This document shows positions 1 through 11,153 of a DNA stretch of 64,000 nt, piece by piece. Source of the stretch: Nocardioides ginsengisegetis (GTDB lineage: Bacteria; Actinomycetota; Actinomycetes; Propionibacteriales; Nocardioidaceae); the NCBI RefSeq assembly GCF_014138045.1, contig NZ_JACGXA010000001.1, positions 1,845,001 through 1,909,000 of the forward strand, written 5' to 3'. Both the position numbers and the translations under genes were made by a program. A model generated the notes under the pieces. That model ran no database searches, was not told where the DNA came from, and saw only the letters and a program-made list of their open reading frames with translations. Numbering within the stretch: the stretch's first letter is position 1; every line of letters starts with the position of its first letter.

Positions 1-179
1 TGGGCATCGTCCTCGAGCTCGCGCTCACCGCCCTGGTGCTCTACACGCCCGCCCTCCAGGACCTGCTCGACACGCGCCCGCTGGGTGTCCCGCAGGTGCT
101 GGCGCTCGCCACGTTCCCCGTGGTCGTCTGGGGCGTCGACGAGCTCTACCGGTGGCGACGCCGCTCGGTCAGGACGTGA
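1..179 (+). CDS. Cation-transporting P-type ATPase, C-terminal fragment
   Basis: This is the last 58 codons of a gene that begins before the window; the reading frame starts at base 3 and stops with TGA at 177-179. It encodes a hydrophobic tail with one or two membrane segments ending in a basic cluster (DELYRWRRR). The pattern of two aromatic/aliphatic helices with LQDLLDTRPLG between them is typical of the C-terminal transmembrane domain of calcium or sodium/potassium-like P-type ATPases. The catalytic DKTG part lies outside the window. A CtpF-like pump beside universal stress proteins would match mycobacterial DosR regulon content, but that is inference. It overlaps the convergent flavodoxin gene by 11 bases. 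Confidence 0.6.
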   Translation, partial: GIVLELALTALVLYTPALQDLLDTRPLGVPQVLALATFPVVVWGVDELYRWRRRSVRT

Positions 180-705
180 CGCCCGAGGGCGTCGCGCCCG
201 CCATCTCCGCGAGCCGCCTCCCCCACGCGTGCGCGCGCTCGGTCTCGCCGTCGGCCAGCGGCCCCTTGAGGTCGGTGACGTAGAAGCTCGTGGGATGGTC
301 CAGCATCACGAGCCCACGACGCCGCAGCCGCTTCACGGCCCGGCGGGCGGCCGATCCGGGCAGGTGCCGCACCTTGTCGATGCGGGTGTCGAACACGGCA
401 GCCGCCACGTGCGGCTTCCCGGCCGCGTCGAGGCCGTCGAGCCACTCCCGGAGCCCGGTCGGTGCGTGCGCGGGGGCGGCACCCTGCTGCACGGCGCTGT
501 CCCGGGTCGAGCGGCGGCTCATCGAGAACCCGTGCGTCGGACCTCCGACCACGAGGACGTCGCAGTCGGCGAGGACCCCTGGGCCGGCCGCGGCGACGTC
601 GAGCACCGCGGTCACGGACCCAGCAGACTCGAAGCCCGCTGCGACGGCCCGGGCCACGTGCTCGGTGTTGCCGAACATCGACTCGTAGACGATCACGGTG
701 CGCAT
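169..705 (-). CDS. Flavodoxin family protein
   Basis: A 178-residue cytoplasmic flavodoxin-like protein expected to bind FMN and carry electrons. It opens with a beta strand and a phosphate-binding loop (VIVYESMFGNTEHVA, residues about 4-18), and VVGGPTHGFSMSR near residues 53-65 fits the second FMN loop. I place the start at the ATG at 705 because GGGAGGAG ends 8 bases before it; a GTG at 714 overlaps the stop of the upstream stress protein gene and would sit on top of that ribosome binding site. It follows the stress protein with no gap, so the two are probably cotranscribed. The electron partner is unknown. Confidence 0.8.
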   Translation of the reverse strand: MRTVIVYESMFGNTEHVARAVAAGFESAGSVTAVLDVAAAGPGVLADCDVLVVGGPTHGFSMSRRSTRDSAVQQGAAPAHAPTGLREWLDGLDAAGKPHVAAAVFDTRIDKVRHLPGSAARRAVKRLRRRGLVMLDHPTSFYVTDLKGPLADGETERAHAWGRRLAEMAGATPSGVTS

Positions 706-710
706 CGTGC

Positions 711-1679
711 TCACTCCTCCCGTGCCCCGGCGGCCTCGAGCTCCAGGTCCTGGACCTCGGCGATCACGTCCTGGGCCGGCAGCACCATCACCGGGCAGGG
801 AGACCGCTGCAGGAGCGCCCGAGCCGTGCTCCCGAGGTTGGCCGCGGGCGGGAAGCCGTGCGCCCGGCGGACCAGCACGAGCAGGTCCGGGCTCTCGACC
901 TCCTCGAGGAGGGCGTGCACGGCCTGGTCGTGGACCGACCTGACCTCGACGTCCACGTGCGGGAACTGGGCCCGCTCGCCCGCGAGGAGCTCCTCGACGT
1001 CACCCGCCGCGGCCGCCGACCAGGCCGCCTCGCGCGTCCGGGTGACGATGCGGTCGTCGTACATGTTCGGCAGGGACCAGGCGTGCACGACCACGAGACC
1101 AGCCCCGCGCGCCGATGCCTCCCGGAAGGCGGCAGCGAGGAGCTCGGCGGAGTGGCGGGACGACTTCAGCCCGACGACGACACGACCCGGGCCGGTCGGC
1201 GGGCTCCAGTCCGCCGGGACCGAGACGACCGGACGGTCGGCGCGCGCCATGACGCCCATCGTGACCGCGCCCGTGTAGATCCGCCGGAGCGGCGTCACCG
1301 TCTCGTGTCCCAGCACGATCATCCGGGCCTCGCGTGCGACCTCCACCAGGGTCGGTACGGTCCGTCCGACGCGCAGGAGCTGCCGGCACCGCACGGCCCC
1401 GGCGTGTCCCGCGGCCGCGCCGGCGGCCTGCTGGAGCACGGCTCGTCCGATCGCCTCGATATCGCTGTCCAGGTCCGTCGGGAAGATGTCGGTGGTGGGT
1501 GCGAGCGCCGTGAAGTCCGGGAGGACGTGGACGATGTCCAGACCCACCCCGAGCCGTGCTGCCTCGAGGGCGGCGTACTGGACCGCCCTGGCGCTCCCAG
1601 CGCTGCCGTTGGTGCCGACGACGATGCCGTTGCCCGGTTTCTCGGTGCCCGGCTTCTCGTCGCCCAGTTTCTCGGACAT
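711..1679 (-). CDS. Universal stress protein, tandem UspA domains
   Basis: A 322-residue protein with two UspA folds, at about 17-158 and 165-312. Each ends with the usual hydrophobic strand (for example SPCPVMVLP), and the second carries a GSTARALL segment in the nucleotide-binding position. Such tandem proteins usually bind ATP or cAMP and act in survival under oxygen or nutrient limitation. The first 17 residues are a charged extension with the unit EKxG repeated. GAGGAG lies just upstream of the ATG. It is one of three two-domain stress proteins within 5 kb, and it is followed directly by the flavodoxin gene. Confidence 0.9.
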   Translation of the reverse strand: MSEKLGDEKPGTEKPGNGIVVGTNGSAGSARAVQYAALEAARLGVGLDIVHVLPDFTALAPTTDIFPTDLDSDIEAIGRAVLQQAAGAAAGHAGAVRCRQLLRVGRTVPTLVEVAREARMIVLGHETVTPLRRIYTGAVTMGVMARADRPVVSVPADWSPPTGPGRVVVGLKSSRHSAELLAAAFREASARGAGLVVVHAWSLPNMYDDRIVTRTREAAWSAAAAGDVEELLAGERAQFPHVDVEVRSVHDQAVHALLEEVESPDLLVLVRRAHGFPPAANLGSTARALLQRSPCPVMVLPAQDVIAEVQDLELEAAGAREE

Positions 1680-1706
1680 GGTGTGCTCCTCGCTCGCGTC
1701 GGCCGA

Positions 1707-2771
1707 TCAGGCCCGATAGCTGTCGTTGGGGACGACCACGGCGCGGCCCCGGATCGTGCCGTGCTCGAGCTGGCGGTAGGCCTCGGCGGCGTCGTCGAGG
1801 GTGAAGAGCGTGGTCTCGGCCCGGAGCAGGCCGCGCGCGCCGAGGTCGAGGACCTCCACGAGCTCGCGCCGGTTGCCCCAGTACGTCGTCTGGACGCTCA
1901 CCTCGTAGGGCAGGCCGAAGAACGACACCGGCAAGGTGCCGCCGGCGATGCCGACGATGGTCAGGTCGCCGACCTGCCGCATGCTCGCCGCGGCCAGTGC
2001 CAGCGTGTCGTCGGACCCGACGAAGTCGAGGACGACGTCGGCGCCCACTCCCCCGGTGAGCTCGCGGATCGCCTGGACCGTGTCCGGGCCGGGTGCGAAC
2101 GCGTGGTCCGCGCCGGAGGCGACGGCCAGGTCGCGCGCCGCGTCACGCGGGTCCACGACCACCACCCGGGCAGCCGTCGTGGCTCGGAGCACCTGGACGC
2201 CCAGGTGACCGAGGCCACCGGCGCCGATGACGACCGCGGTGGAGCCGGGCACGAGCTTCGCGGCCGACCGCCGTACCGCGTGGTAGGGCGTGAGGCCGGC
2301 GTCGGTCAGGGGCGCTGCCTGCACCGGGTCGAGCCCCTCCGGGAGCGGGACCAGGTGCCGGGCGCCCGGGACCAGCAGGTACTCCGCCATCCCGCCGTCC
2401 AGGCCGAGGCCGCCCCCGCCTCCGGGGACGGGCGCCAGGTCCGGCCGCTCGCAGTAGGTCTCGAGCCCGTCCAGGCACCGGCTGCAGGTCCCGCAGCCCC
2501 AGGCGCCGACCACGGCGACGGGCTGGCCCGGCTCCAGGCCCGTGACGCCCTCGCCGAGCGTGTGCACCCAGCCGGCGTTCTCGTGGCCGAGCGTGAAGGG
2601 GGGCGCCCACGGCAGGAGTCCCTCGTCGAACTCCCGCATCAGGTGCAGGTCGGAGTGGCAGGCGCCCGCGGCCCCCACCTGGACCAGGACCTCGCCCGGG
2701 CCTGGGCTCGGGACGGGCACCTCCTCCAGCACGGGATCGCTCTTCCATGCCTTCAACCGCAGCGCGCGCAT
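1707..2771 (-). CDS. Zinc-dependent alcohol dehydrogenase
   Basis: A 354-residue medium-chain dehydrogenase/reductase that should oxidise or reduce alcohols and aldehydes with NAD(P). The catalytic zinc ligands appear as ACHSD (Cys38) and GHENAG (His near 63). The structural zinc loop has four cysteines in GCGTCSRC followed by ETYC. The Rossmann fingerprint GAGGLGHLG lies near residue 180. It reads away from the stress protein at 2938, and the 166-base gap between them holds a DosR-like box, so induction with the neighbouring stress genes is likely. The substrate cannot be read from the sequence. Confidence 0.9.
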   Translation of the reverse strand: MRALRLKAWKSDPVLEEVPVPSPGPGEVLVQVGAAGACHSDLHLMREFDEGLLPWAPPFTLGHENAGWVHTLGEGVTGLEPGQPVAVVGAWGCGTCSRCLDGLETYCERPDLAPVPGGGGGLGLDGGMAEYLLVPGARHLVPLPEGLDPVQAAPLTDAGLTPYHAVRRSAAKLVPGSTAVVIGAGGLGHLGVQVLRATTAARVVVVDPRDAARDLAVASGADHAFAPGPDTVQAIRELTGGVGADVVLDFVGSDDTLALAAASMRQVGDLTIVGIAGGTLPVSFFGLPYEVSVQTTYWGNRRELVEVLDLGARGLLRAETTLFTLDDAAEAYRQLEHGTIRGRAVVVPNDSYRA

Positions 2772-2869
2772 CTGCCCGTCCTTCCGTCGCTCCCGACCCG
2801 GGTCGGCCGGTCGTCCCCAGCCTCGCGAGCCGGGCCGGGACCATTGCAGAGGCGGAGGGCCACCGAGAC

Positions 2870-2883
2870 GGGACGTTGGTCCC
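2870..2883. promoter_or_regulatory. DosR/DevR-like box
   Basis: The sequence GGGACGTTGGTCCC is a perfect inverted repeat of GGGAC and GTCCC around four bases. This matches the core spacing of the mycobacterial DosR box (GGGAC-N4-GTCCC). It lies 54 bases upstream of the stress protein at 2938 and about 100 bases from the divergent alcohol dehydrogenase, so it could serve both. A weaker half-site (GGGACCATTGCAG) begins at 2837. No DosR or DosS gene is in the window. Confidence 0.6.
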
Positions 2884-2937
2884 TAGAGGACCGCCTCGGA
2901 CGCGGGAGACCGTGGGGCAACGACCCAGGAGGAAGCC

Positions 2938-3843
2938 ATGACCGACCGATCTGCCCTGCCCGTCCTCGTCGCCGTCGACGACCCGGAGAACTTCGACGCC
3001 GCCCTGCACTTCGCGGCCCGGGAGGCGACCACGCGAGGGTCCGCGCTGGAGATCCTGCACGCCTACCACGTGAGCCTCACCGGCCCGGAGAACGCTCTCC
3101 TGGACTTCGGTACGGCGGAGAAGCTCGCCGACGAGACGCTCCGCCTGGCCGTCGAGCACGCGACCAACGTCCTGGGGAACCAGGTCGAGGTGACCGGCAC
3201 GCTGATCCGCGGCCCGGTCGTCCAGAGCATCGTCGACGTGAGCGCCGAGAGCCGGCTGGTCGTGCTGCAGCGCCGCGACCTGTCCCGCCTGGACCGGATC
3301 GTGACACGGTCGACGTCCAGCGGCGTGGCCGCGCACGCCCACACGCCCGTGGCCGTCGTCCCGGAGGGCTGGGCGCCCGTCGACGGCCCGGACCCCGTCG
3401 TCACCGTGGGGGTCGACGTACCGGCGCGTGGCCACGACATCCTGCGCCAGGCCCTGGCCGAGGCCCGCTCCCGTCGGGCGACGCTGCGCGTGGTGCACAC
3501 CTGGTGGTCCCCGGGCTACTTCGACGACATCGAGATGGACCGCGTCGGCAGCGCCGGCTGGGCGACCGAGGTGGCCCAGGAGCTCCAGTCGGTCGTCGAC
3601 GAGCTCCACGCCGACTTCGGCGACGTCCCGGTCACCATCGAGACCCAGCACGGCCGCCCGGCGGACTCGCTGGTCGAGGCCTCCCGGACATCGGTCCTGG
3701 TCGTCATCGGACGCCACGACCCGCTGGTGCCCATGGGATCGCACCTGGGGCCGGTGGCCCGGACCGTGCTCCGCGCAGCCGAGTGCCCCGTGCTCCTGGT
3801 CGCCCCCTCCGACAAGCACCGGGGCTGGCGCCGGGCCGAGTGA
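2938..3843 (+). CDS. Universal stress protein, tandem UspA domains
   Basis: A 301-residue cytoplasmic protein with UspA domains at about 8-145 and 158-297. The second domain has the nucleotide-loop pattern GRHDPLVPMGSHLGPVAR followed by CPVLLVAP. In the first domain the glycine-rich loop is degenerate (QRRDLSRLDRIV), so only one site may bind ATP. A strong AGGAGG precedes the ATG. It leads a same-strand run with the CBS-domain protein and a third stress protein, directly downstream of the DosR-like box. Confidence 0.9.
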   Translation: MTDRSALPVLVAVDDPENFDAALHFAAREATTRGSALEILHAYHVSLTGPENALLDFGTAEKLADETLRLAVEHATNVLGNQVEVTGTLIRGPVVQSIVDVSAESRLVVLQRRDLSRLDRIVTRSTSSGVAAHAHTPVAVVPEGWAPVDGPDPVVTVGVDVPARGHDILRQALAEARSRRATLRVVHTWWSPGYFDDIEMDRVGSAGWATEVAQELQSVVDELHADFGDVPVTIETQHGRPADSLVEASRTSVLVVIGRHDPLVPMGSHLGPVARTVLRAAECPVLLVAPSDKHRGWRRAE

Positions 3844-3861
3844 CCCTGGCCCGCGGGCCTC

Positions 3862-3883
3862 CGGACCCTGCCGTCCGGGTCCG
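3862..3883 (+). terminator. Intergenic hairpin, possible attenuator or weak terminator
   Basis: CGGACCC and GGGTCCG form a perfect 7-bp stem around an 8-base loop, 18 bases after the stress protein stop. There is no T-tract, so it may be a pause site, an RNA stability element or a Rho-independent terminator of the actinobacterial type. The next gene starts 51 bases downstream. Confidence 0.35.
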
Positions 3884-3934
3884 CGACCGGGTGTGCTGGG
3901 AGCAGGAACCGAACCCTCGACAGGAGGCCCGACC

Positions 3935-4519
3935 ATGTTGGTACGCGACGTGATGACAACGCCCGCCGTCACCGTGACCGCGGACACGCCGCTCAAGCAG
4001 GTGGCCCGGTTGCTCGACGAGCGCAGCGTGACCTCGCTGCCGGTGGTGGACGGCCACGGTCACATCGTCGGGGTGATCAGCGAGGCGGACGTGATCATGG
4101 TGGCCGTGCCGCACGACGCCCGTGCGCACGAGACACCGCGCTCCCTCACCCGGGAGCCGACCTTCACGCGCACCTCGCAGGTCATGAGCCGCCACCCCGT
4201 GACGGTCTCCTCCTGGGCCGACCTCGCCGAGGCCACCGACCTGATGACGAGCACGTCGGTGAAGAGCCTCCCCGTCGTGGACGACGGGGTGCTGGTGGGC
4301 GTCGTGAGCAGGCGCGACGTCATCAGGACGCTGGCCCGCAGCGACGACCGGATCGAGGCCGAGCTCGACGACCTCCTCGACGGGCTCGACTACGGCTGGC
4401 TGCTCGAGGTGGTCGACGGGGTCGTGATCGCCGACGGGCCGGACGACGAGCGGGAGCGGGCCATCGTGCGCGCCCTCGCCTCGACGGTCCCGGGGGTCGT
4501 GGCCGTCCAGTTCAGGTGA
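3935..4519 (+). CDS. CBS-domain pair protein with C-terminal BON-like segment
   Basis: A 194-residue protein with two CBS motifs at about residues 7-60 and 79-135. Each carries the characteristic VxSLPVVD strand (TSLPVVDGHG and KSLPVVDDGV) followed by G(V)VS and an acidic or Arg-Arg turn. The C-terminal 50 residues resemble a BON-type fold (ERAIVRALASTVPGV). Paired CBS domains usually bind adenine nucleotides; small stand-alone ones such as mycobacterial Hrp1 are hypoxia-induced. I choose the ATG at 3935 because CAGGAGG lies 7 bases upstream; the frame is open further upstream only inside the preceding gene. It sits between two stress protein genes on the same strand. Confidence 0.88.
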   Translation: MLVRDVMTTPAVTVTADTPLKQVARLLDERSVTSLPVVDGHGHIVGVISEADVIMVAVPHDARAHETPRSLTREPTFTRTSQVMSRHPVTVSSWADLAEATDLMTSTSVKSLPVVDDGVLVGVVSRRDVIRTLARSDDRIEAELDDLLDGLDYGWLLEVVDGVVIADGPDDERERAIVRALASTVPGVVAVQFR

Positions 4520-4579
4520 CCCTCGGCCGGACCAGCCGGATCAGCCGGGTCAGCAACGTCAGGAAGGAGCAGGGCTGCC

Positions 4580-5455
4580 ATGAACATCTCACCGGACACC
4601 GCACCGAGCGCCTCGCTGCGCACGTCGGGAACGATCGTGGTCGGGGTCGACGACACCGCCACCAGTGACCGCGCCCTGGCCTGGGCCGCCGACCAGGCCG
4701 CGCTGGAGCACCGCGGCCTCACCGTCCTGCACGCCACCGGCGTCGTGCCGGCCGGCCGCGGTGCCACCGACACCTCGCTCCGCAGCGGCGGGCACCAGGT
4801 CACCCGCCGCGCCCACCGGGTCCTCCTCGACGGCGCGTTCGCGGCCGACGTGCACGAGCAGGCCGTCCCCGCCGCTCCCGTCGCCGCCCTCGTCGATGCC
4901 TCTGCCGGCGCCGCGCTGGTCGTCGTGGGCTCCCGCGGACCCGGCCAGCTCGGCACGTTCGTGCTGGGCTCGGTGAGCCGGGCCCTGGTCGGGAAGACCC
5001 GCTGCCCCCTGGTCGTCGTCCCGGACCTACACCCGGAGCGACCGGACGCGACGGGCGGTGTCGTGGTCGCCGTCGACGACCGCGAGGGACGGCGCGACAC
5101 CCTGGACTTCGCCTACCGGCAGGCGGCCCTGCGGGGCCTCCCCCTGACGATCCTGGGCTGCGTGCTCGGCTCGGCGAGCGAGTCCGCCGACGACCAGAGG
5201 CGCCGCATCAGCGAGGCGAGCGCAGGCTTCACCGACCGCTACCCCGACGTCGTGACCACCATCGACATCGACCGGGGCCCGGTCGAGGAGGCCGTGGTCA
5301 GGGCCGGTCGTGGCCAGGCCCTGGTGGTGATGGGCTCGCACGTCCACTCGTGGATCTCCCGGGTCGTCCGCGGCGACCCCGAGCGCGATGTCGTCACCCA
5401 CGCCCCCTGCCCGGTGGCCGTCGTCCCGTCCGGATCCCCCGACCCCGCTTCTTGA
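4580..5455 (+). CDS. Universal stress protein, tandem UspA domains
   Basis: A 291-residue protein with two UspA domains, at about 16-150 and 158-288. The first has the canonical ATP-binding signature GSRGPGQLGTFVLGSVSRAL (G-2x-G-9x-GS) and ends in CPLVVVPD. The second domain has GSHVHSWISRVV, which lacks the second glycine and the GS pair, so it is probably non-binding. AGGAAGGAG precedes the ATG. It closes the stress protein/CBS run. Its stop codon lies inside the AT-rich element proposed as the furA operator. Confidence 0.9.
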   Translation: MNISPDTAPSASLRTSGTIVVGVDDTATSDRALAWAADQAALEHRGLTVLHATGVVPAGRGATDTSLRSGGHQVTRRAHRVLLDGAFAADVHEQAVPAAPVAALVDASAGAALVVVGSRGPGQLGTFVLGSVSRALVGKTRCPLVVVPDLHPERPDATGGVVVAVDDREGRRDTLDFAYRQAALRGLPLTILGCVLGSASESADDQRRRISEASAGFTDRYPDVVTTIDIDRGPVEEAVVRAGRGQALVVMGSHVHSWISRVVRGDPERDVVTHAPCPVAVVPSGSPDPAS

Positions 5456-5464
5456 ACCATTCCA
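5452..5464 (+). promoter_or_regulatory. Putative FurA operator/promoter
   Basis: TTGAACCATTCCA is an imperfect inverted repeat (TTGAA and TTCCA) in an otherwise GC-rich region, followed by GAAGA, 23 bases before furA. It resembles the AT-rich operator described upstream of mycobacterial furA, where FurA represses its own furA-katG transcript. It overlaps the stop codon of the preceding stress protein. Confidence 0.5.
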
Positions 5465-5486
5465 GAAGACGCGGCAGACTGCGGCC

Positions 5487-8188
<2,702 letters not shown>

Positions 8189-8214
8189 CCGACGGACCCA
8201 CCTGCCGTCCGGGT

Positions 8215-8230
8215 CGGCCCTCACGGGCCG
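8215..8230. terminator. Hairpin between convergent katG and histidine kinase genes
   Basis: CGGCCC and GGGCCG form a 6-bp GC-only stem around TCAC, extended by a G-T pair, 27 bases after the katG stop and just before the end of the opposing kinase gene. It lacks a T-tract, so termination is inferred from position and stem strength. Confidence 0.45.
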
Positions 8231-8239
8231 GCCCGGGCG

Positions 8240-10957
8240 TCAGCCCCCGACGATCTCCTCGAGCTCGTGCACGGCGGCCGCCAGCCGGTCCGCCACCCGC
8301 TCGACCCGGGCCAGGTCCGGCACGGTGTCCGTCTCCCGGACGTGCTGCTCGATCGCCAGGCACGCGGCCTCGACGTGCTGGGCGCCCACGTTGCCCGCCG
8401 AGCCCTTGAGCCGGTGGGCGTGCCCGAGCACCGCGGCGGTGTCGCCGTCGGCGACGGCGCCGCGCAGCAGCGCCAGGTCCTCGCCGGAGGACGCGATGAA
8501 CGCCGGCACGACGGCGCGCAGCAGCCCGAGGCCGTCGTCGGGCCCGAGCCGCCGCAGCGAGGCGACCCGGTCGGGGTCGAGCACGTTGGCCGCGGGCACG
8601 GGTGCCCCGATCCAGCGCCGCAGCGTCACGCGCAGGTGGTTGACGTCGACCGGCTTGGCGACGAAGTCGTCCATCCCGGCCGCGAAGCAGCGGTCCCGGT
8701 CCTCGTCGAGCACGCCGGCCGTCATCGCGATCACGGGAGTACGCCGGGTGCCGTCCTCGCGACGGCGCAGCTCGCGGGTCGCGGCGAACCCGTCCATCTC
8801 GGGCATGTGGCAGTCCATCAGCACCGCGTCGAAGTGCTCACCCTCCAGCGCGTCGAGGGCGTGCCGGCCGTGCGAGACGATCACGGCGTCGTAGCCGAGC
8901 TCGGTCAGCAGACCGAGGGCCACCATCTGGTTGACCGCGTTGTCCTCGGCGACCAGCACGCGTCGGGAGCCCGCCGAGGCCGGCGAGGACCGCAGCGGGA
9001 CGGGGTTCGGACCCAGCGTGTCGAGCTCCTCCAGGGACGGCCGTCGCCCGGCCTGGGGAGACTCGGACGCCGTGACGGTCGTGGCCGGGAGCTCGAGCTC
9101 GAAGCGGAACGTGCTGCCCGCACCGGGCTCGCTGTCGACGAGCAGGTCCCCGCCCATCTTGTGCACCAGCCGGCGCGAGATCGCCAGGCCCAGGCCCGTG
9201 CCGCCGAAGCGGCGCGTGGTCGAGGCGTCCGCCTGGGAGAAGGGCTCGAACAGGCGCGCCCGGGTGTGGGCGTCGATCCCGATGCCGGTGTCCTCGACCT
9301 CGAACCGCAGCCGGTCCTCGCCGTCGCCCGACACCCGGACGACGCGCACCTCGACGTGCCCGGCCGGGGTGAACTTCACCGCGTTGCCGGCGAGGTTGAT
9401 CAGCACCTGTCGGATGCGGCCGGCGTCGCCGAGCACGGCGGTCGGCACGTCGGGGGCGCAGACGGTGCGGAGCTCGAGACCCTGGTCCGCGGCCGCGCTG
9501 GCGAGGAGCACGCCGATCTCCTCGACCAGGCGCTGCGGGCCGAAGGCGACCTCCTCGAGGTCGACCTTGCCCGCCTCGAGCTTCGAGAAGTCCAGGATGT
9601 CGTCGATGATCGCCAGCAGCGCCTCTCCTGCGCCCCGCACGCCGGCGGCGTAGCGTCGCTGGACCTCGTCGAGCGAGGTGTTGAGCAGCAGGCCGGTGAG
9701 ACCGATGACGCCGTTCATGGGGGTGCGGATCTCGTGGCTCATCGTGGCCAGGAAGTCCGACTTGGCGCGTGAGGCCGCCTCGGCGGCCGCCTGGGCGGTC
9801 TCCAGCTCGGCCTGGCGCGCCCGGGCGACCGTGACGTCACGGATGATCGCGGAGACCCCGGTGATCGCCTCGCCGTCGTAGATCGGCGAGACCGTGAGCG
9901 AGACCGGGACCAGGGAACGGTCACGGCGGACGAACTCGGTCTCGAGGCTGCGCCGGGTCTCCCCCGCCATCATCGCCCGCCGCTGGATCTCCTCGGCCTG
10001 GCCGCGCAGCTCGGGCCGCACCAGCATCTCGATGTGCTGGCCCACGGCCTCGTCGCTGCGGTAGCCGAAGAGCCGCTCGGCGGCGGCGTTCCAGCTCGTG
10101 ATCACGCCCTGGGGCGTGGAGCTGACGATCGAGTCGTCGGAGGACTCCACCAACGAGCGGAAGCGGGCGTCGGCGCTGGACAGCATCGCCAGCGCCTCGC
10201 GACGCTGCTCCTGGGCCACGCGCCGCACGGTGACGTCGCGGAAGCTCCACACCCGGCCGACGATCTCGTCGTCCACCCGCTGCGGACGTGAGTAGCGCTC
10301 GAAGGTCCGGCCGTCGCGGAACTCCAGGACGTCGTTGCTCTCCTCGGCCGGGTGCTCGTAGAGCTCGTGGACCTTGCTCACGAAGACCTCGGGGTCGACC
10401 AGCTGGTCCAGCACGAAGCCCAGCAGCCGGTCGTCGTCGCGGGAAGCCATCAGCTCCTCGGGGATCCCCCACATGGCGACGAACTGGGAGTTGGCCCCCG
10501 CGATGGTGCCGTCCGCGGCCACGACGAGGATGCCGTCGGCGGTGGACTCGAGCGTGGCGTTCACCAGCGACAGGGCGTTGCGCAGGTCGTCGTCGTGGAG
10601 CTGGCGGTGGGTGACGTCGCGGACCGTCGCGACGATCGGCGCCCCGCGCTCGGGCAGGGGCGCGAGGTGCACCTCGACCGGGAACGACGTGCCGTCGCGG
10701 TGACGGCCGAGCAGGGTGAGGTCGGTGCCGAGGGGTCCCGGGGCGACGTCGCCGTCCGCGATCATCCCGGCCAGGCTCTCGGTCAGACCGGACGGGATCA
10801 GGACCGCGTGGTCGCGGCCGACCAGGTCGCTCCGCTCGTGTCCGAACATGCGCTCCGCGGCCGCGTTGACCCGCACGACGGTGCCGTCGGTGGCCACGAC
10901 GACCACGGCGTCCGCCAACGCCTCGACGAGGTCGTCCGAGCTGTGTTGATGCGTCAC
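8240..10957 (-). CDS. Hybrid sensor histidine kinase with PAS, receiver and Hpt domains
   Basis: A 905-residue soluble kinase with no membrane segment. Three PAS domains (about 10-115, 130-245, 265-385) precede a HisKA domain with phospho-acceptor His408 in SHEIRTPMNG. A HATPase domain follows (DTGIGI, GGTGLGLAI). A receiver domain has phospho-acceptor Asp715 in VLMDCHMPEMDG, and a C-terminal Hpt domain has His848 in HRLKGSAG. It therefore carries three of the four relay modules of a BarA/ArcB-type phosphorelay, and the final response regulator must be encoded elsewhere. The start is GTG with GGAGGGAG upstream. Two SixA-like phosphatases in this window belong to a family that can dephosphorylate Hpt domains. 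Confidence 0.93.
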   Translation of the reverse strand: MTHQHSSDDLVEALADAVVVVATDGTVVRVNAAAERMFGHERSDLVGRDHAVLIPSGLTESLAGMIADGDVAPGPLGTDLTLLGRHRDGTSFPVEVHLAPLPERGAPIVATVRDVTHRQLHDDDLRNALSLVNATLESTADGILVVAADGTIAGANSQFVAMWGIPEELMASRDDDRLLGFVLDQLVDPEVFVSKVHELYEHPAEESNDVLEFRDGRTFERYSRPQRVDDEIVGRVWSFRDVTVRRVAQEQRREALAMLSSADARFRSLVESSDDSIVSSTPQGVITSWNAAAERLFGYRSDEAVGQHIEMLVRPELRGQAEEIQRRAMMAGETRRSLETEFVRRDRSLVPVSLTVSPIYDGEAITGVSAIIRDVTVARARQAELETAQAAAEAASRAKSDFLATMSHEIRTPMNGVIGLTGLLLNTSLDEVQRRYAAGVRGAGEALLAIIDDILDFSKLEAGKVDLEEVAFGPQRLVEEIGVLLASAAADQGLELRTVCAPDVPTAVLGDAGRIRQVLINLAGNAVKFTPAGHVEVRVVRVSGDGEDRLRFEVEDTGIGIDAHTRARLFEPFSQADASTTRRFGGTGLGLAISRRLVHKMGGDLLVDSEPGAGSTFRFELELPATTVTASESPQAGRRPSLEELDTLGPNPVPLRSSPASAGSRRVLVAEDNAVNQMVALGLLTELGYDAVIVSHGRHALDALEGEHFDAVLMDCHMPEMDGFAATRELRRREDGTRRTPVIAMTAGVLDEDRDRCFAAGMDDFVAKPVDVNHLRVTLRRWIGAPVPAANVLDPDRVASLRRLGPDDGLGLLRAVVPAFIASSGEDLALLRGAVADGDTAAVLGHAHRLKGSAGNVGAQHVEAACLAIEQHVRETDTVPDLARVERVADRLAAAVHELEEIVGG

Positions 10958-11141
10958 CTCAGACTCCCTCCGAGCCCGTCAGCGGTGGGTTGGACCCCTT
11001 TGTACCCCACGGTCACGTCGTGGGTCGGACGACCTGACGAACTGGTCCCATCAAGTCCAGCCGGAGATCTGACGGCGGGAGCCTAGGGCACTCGGGCCGT
11101 GTCACACGTGCACCGGGGCCGCGAGTCCCGGCACAGCCGTC

Positions 11142-11147
11142 TAGCCT
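11142..11147 (+). promoter_or_regulatory. -10 box of a leaderless promoter
   Basis: TAGCCT lies six bases before the GTG of the LysR-like sensor, and no ribosome binding site is present. Confidence 0.5.
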
Positions 11148-11153
11148 GAGCGC

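Noticed and set aside
462..3953. A 1163-codon open frame on the plus strand across the flavodoxin, stress protein and alcohol dehydrogenase genes
   Set aside because: It is the antisense shadow of well-supported minus-strand genes in GC-rich DNA; its translation is rich in Arg, Gly and Pro and has no recognisable domain.
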